Positions 41,824 to 43,328 of a DNA stretch of 43,328 nucleotides are shown piece by piece. The translations under genes and the position numbers were made by a program. This stretch comes from Heyndrickxia coagulans DSM 1 = ATCC 7050 (lineage in GTDB: Bacteria; Bacillota; Bacilli; Bacillales; Bacillaceae_C): assembly GCF_000290615.1 (NCBI RefSeq), contig NZ_ALAS01000122.1:1-43328 (forward strand), given 5' to 3'. The notes under the pieces are model-generated. The model saw only the letters and a program-made list of their open reading frames with translations. It did not search any database and had not been told where the DNA came from. The stretch's first letter is position 1; each line of letters starts with the position of its first letter.

Positions 41824-42552
41824 ATGAAAATTGAAGTGTGGTCTGACTTTGTCTGCCCATTTTGCTATATTGGAAAACGGCGTTTGGAAATGGCGCTGGC
41901 ACAATTTCCGCACCGGAGCCAGGTGGAAGTTGAATTTAAAGCGTTTGAACTTGACCCTGCTGCCGGAAAAAGCATCGGCAAAAATATCCACGAAGCGATT
42001 GCTGAAAAATACGGCATCAGCATGGAAGAAGCAAAAAAGGCAAACCGCGGGATCGGTGAACAGGCGGCAAGCGTGGGGCTTCGTTATGATTTTGACAACA
42101 TGAAGCCGACAAACACGCTAGATGCACACCGCCTTGAAAAATTTTCCGTGGCTGAAGGCAAAGGGGCGGAACTCGCCGAAAAACTGTTCCACGCCTATTT
42201 TACAGAAGGAGCGTATATCGGTGACCACGAAACACTTGCCGCAATCGCCGAATCTGCAGGCCTCAGCCGGGAAAAAGCTTTGGAAGTGCTTCGTGACCCG
42301 AATGCCTATTTAAATGACGTACGCGTGGATGAAGCCATCGCACAGCAATACGGCATCACCGGCGTCCCGTTTTTTATTCTCAACCAAAAATACGCCATCT
42401 CCGGCGCCCAGCCGCTCGAAACCTTTACAAGCGCCCTTCAGAAAGTATGGCAGGAAGAAGCCGCAGCGCCGGTGCTGCAAGACCTGTCCACCGAAGAAGA
42501 CGTTGCCTGTGCAGATGGAAGCTGCATTGTACCCGGGAAGGAAGAAAAGTAA
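41824..42552 (+). CDS. DsbA family (FrnE-like) oxidoreductase
   Basis: This is a 242-aa protein of the FrnE branch of the DsbA superfamily, which are cytoplasmic dithiol oxidoreductases or 2-hydroxychromene-2-carboxylate isomerase-like proteins. The thioredoxin-fold active site is C11-P-F-C14 (VWSDFVCPFCYIGKRR), the helical insert includes YDFDNMKPTNTLDAHRL, and the cis-proline loop is ITGVPFFILN. A second cysteine pair near the C-terminus (ACADGSC) may form a disulfide. No signal peptide is present, so it acts inside the cell. GGGGTG precedes the ATG. It is a single gene, divergent from yebE, with its own promoter and terminator. Confidence 0.92.
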   Translation: MKIEVWSDFVCPFCYIGKRRLEMALAQFPHRSQVEVEFKAFELDPAAGKSIGKNIHEAIAEKYGISMEEAKKANRGIGEQAASVGLRYDFDNMKPTNTLDAHRLEKFSVAEGKGAELAEKLFHAYFTEGAYIGDHETLAAIAESAGLSREKALEVLRDPNAYLNDVRVDEAIAQQYGITGVPFFILNQKYAISGAQPLETFTSALQKVWQEEAAAPVLQDLSTEEDVACADGSCIVPGKEEK

Positions 42553-42562
42553 CCATGTTAGG

Positions 42563-42587
42563 AAGGCAGGGATATTCCCTGCCTTTT
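42563..42587 (+). terminator. Intrinsic terminator of the DsbA-family gene
   Basis: AAGGCAGGGA pairs perfectly with TCCCTGCCTT around a TAT loop, then TT. It lies 10 bases after the stop. Confidence 0.85.
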
Positions 42588-42983
42588 CAAAATATGCATT
42601 GGCACTCTTTCTGTGCCCGCTTTTAAGGGGTAGAAGAATTTGTTCACGAATTTAAGTTATCGTTTCCATTGCTACATTCCTGGGCAGGCTGATCCTGGCC
42701 CTCTATTTTAATTCAGAGCCTCGCTCAAGGGTATATTTTTATTTTGGCAGGGGCTCTAAAGAAAACGTTATCTATATTACATGATCATTATCTCACGAAG
42801 AAAAAATTATTCAATAAGATGCAATTGTTTAAAAAATAAATTTGCAAACAAAAAAGAATTTCATTTTGTGGAAAATATTTCATTGAGGTATACCGCCTTC
42901 CATATCCTTCCTCCAGCAGTGATTTTGAGTAAAACGGGCTGCATTCCGGTGAAAGCAGTAAACAGTGTTTTTTATACAAGTAC
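42588..42983. other. Gene-free spacer between the DsbA-family gene and the rRNA operon end
   Basis: The stretch is AT-rich, with scattered short frames lacking ribosome sites. It holds a 6-bp inverted repeat (AGAGCC 42715-42720, GGCTCT 42752-42757) and a cre-like AGAAAACGTTATCT at about 42760-42773 that is not near any gene start. Nothing here supports a gene. Confidence 0.5.
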
Positions 42984-43013
42984 GAAAAAACCGCAGACGA
43001 TTTGTCTGCGGTT
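42984..43013 (-). terminator. Intrinsic terminator of the rRNA operon
   Basis: On the minus strand AACCGCAGAC pairs with GTCTGCGGTT around a 5-base loop, followed by TTTTTT. It lies just after the 5S rRNA. Confidence 0.9.
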
Positions 43014-43021
43014 CTCTTTTG

Positions 43022-43138
43022 GCCCGGCAACGTCCTACTCTCGCAGGGGGAGACCCCCAACTACCATCGGCGCTGGAAAGCTTAACTTCCGAGTTCGGGA
43101 TGTATTCGGGTGTGACCTTTCCGCCATCATCACCGGAC
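43022..43138 (-). rRNA. rrf: 5S ribosomal RNA
   Basis: On the minus strand the 117-nt sequence carries the 5S hallmarks: GGTCACACCCG, CCGAACTCGGAAGTTAAGC, CAGCGCCGATGGTAGT, and GCGAGAGTAGGACG near the 3' end, with ends that pair (TCCGG with CCGGG). It is the last gene of an rRNA operon running leftwards; the 23S gene must lie beyond the right edge. Confidence 0.96.
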
Positions 43139-43229
43139 CTGTATTTTATTTTGGGATGTGTTCCCTGAAAACCGGATGGGAGAAAAAACTGTAAACGGAG
43201 AATAGCTTTGGTTTCTAACTTTGAGAATT

Positions 43230-43328
43230 GTCCAGCTTCGGTGCCTAGCCCCTCGAGGTCGAATCACCTGCCCGCCACGGAGCCAAAAGACGGCTCCATG
43301 CCGGTCAGAACATTCGCTTGTCGGGGCT
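43230..43328. repeat. Partial dispersed-type intergenic repeat in the 23S-5S spacer
   Basis: The segment contains CCTAGCCCCTCGAGGTC and ends GCTTGTCGGGGCT. AGCCCC (43247-43252) can pair with GGGGCT (43323-43328), enclosing a GGAGCC/GGCTCC hairpin (43279-43284, 43292-43297). Very similar sequences occur as repeated intergenic elements in Bacillus and Geobacillus genomes, as I recall. The window cuts it off. The 43139-43229 stretch between it and the 5S gene is plain spacer. Confidence 0.5.

Noticed and set aside
42760-42773. cre-like AGAAAACGTTATCT (CcpA site)
   Set aside because: Ten of twelve defined positions match, but it lies between a terminator and the end of the rRNA operon, not near any promoter or start codon.

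Overview
The window looks like a chromosomal segment of a low- to mid-GC Gram-positive of the family Bacillaceae. The evidence is the conserved Bacillus gene order yebE-yebG-purEKBCSQLFMNHD-yerA-yerB-yerC-pcrB-pcrA-ligA-camS(yerH) ... gatCAB ... dgkB(yerQ) ... rlmCD(yefA), AGGAGG-type ribosome sites, sigma-B promoters, a PurR box pair and a guanine riboswitch. The GC content (judged by eye) and the ISLre2-like transposase remnant would fit Heyndrickxia (Bacillus) coagulans or a close relative; that species guess is an inference.

Layout, left to right. 1-1361: an accessory, AT-rich end with a frameshifted piece of an ISLre2-type transposase and an unrecognised 346-aa protein. 1395-6642: rlmCD, a divergent proline/Na+ symporter gene, a diacylglycerol kinase gene and an arylamine N-acetyltransferase gene. 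7080-8088: two short convergent stress-type genes, a KGG-repeat GsiB-like protein and a 68-aa CxxC/CxxH protein, each behind a good sigma-B promoter and sharing a bidirectional terminator. 8095-11301: gatCAB (tRNA-dependent amidotransferase). 11546-14636: aceB-aceA (glyoxylate shunt), placed between gatCAB and camS and bounded by terminators. 14809-23718: the pcrB-pcrA-ligA-camS operon. 23991-27275: yerA, yerB, yerC. 27381-27611: a divergent DUF2892 membrane protein. 27706-40655: the complete twelve-gene purine operon on the minus strand, with overlapping genes, a guanine riboswitch with terminator, a sigma-A promoter and PurR boxes, one of which lies inside yebG. 40922-42552: yebG, yebE and a divergent DsbA-family oxidoreductase gene. 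42984-43328: the 3' end of a ribosomal RNA operon (5S rRNA and terminator, minus strand) and part of a dispersed-type intergenic repeat.

The most striking item is a 2,667-nt group II intron (19637-22303, minus strand, same sense as the host gene) that interrupts pcrA, the normally essential UvrD-like helicase gene. It sits directly after the DEYQD (motif II/Walker B) codons. The intron starts with GTGCG, ends in AT, has a recognisable domain V, and carries an intact reverse transcriptase/maturase with an HNH domain. Precise excision would rebuild a 740-aa PcrA in frame, so the cell should depend on splicing for helicase production. Other notable points are an RlmCD that has lost three of the four cysteines of the family's iron-sulfur site, the 120-bp higher-order period in the KGG-repeat gene, and a palindrome that covers the yerA ribosome site.
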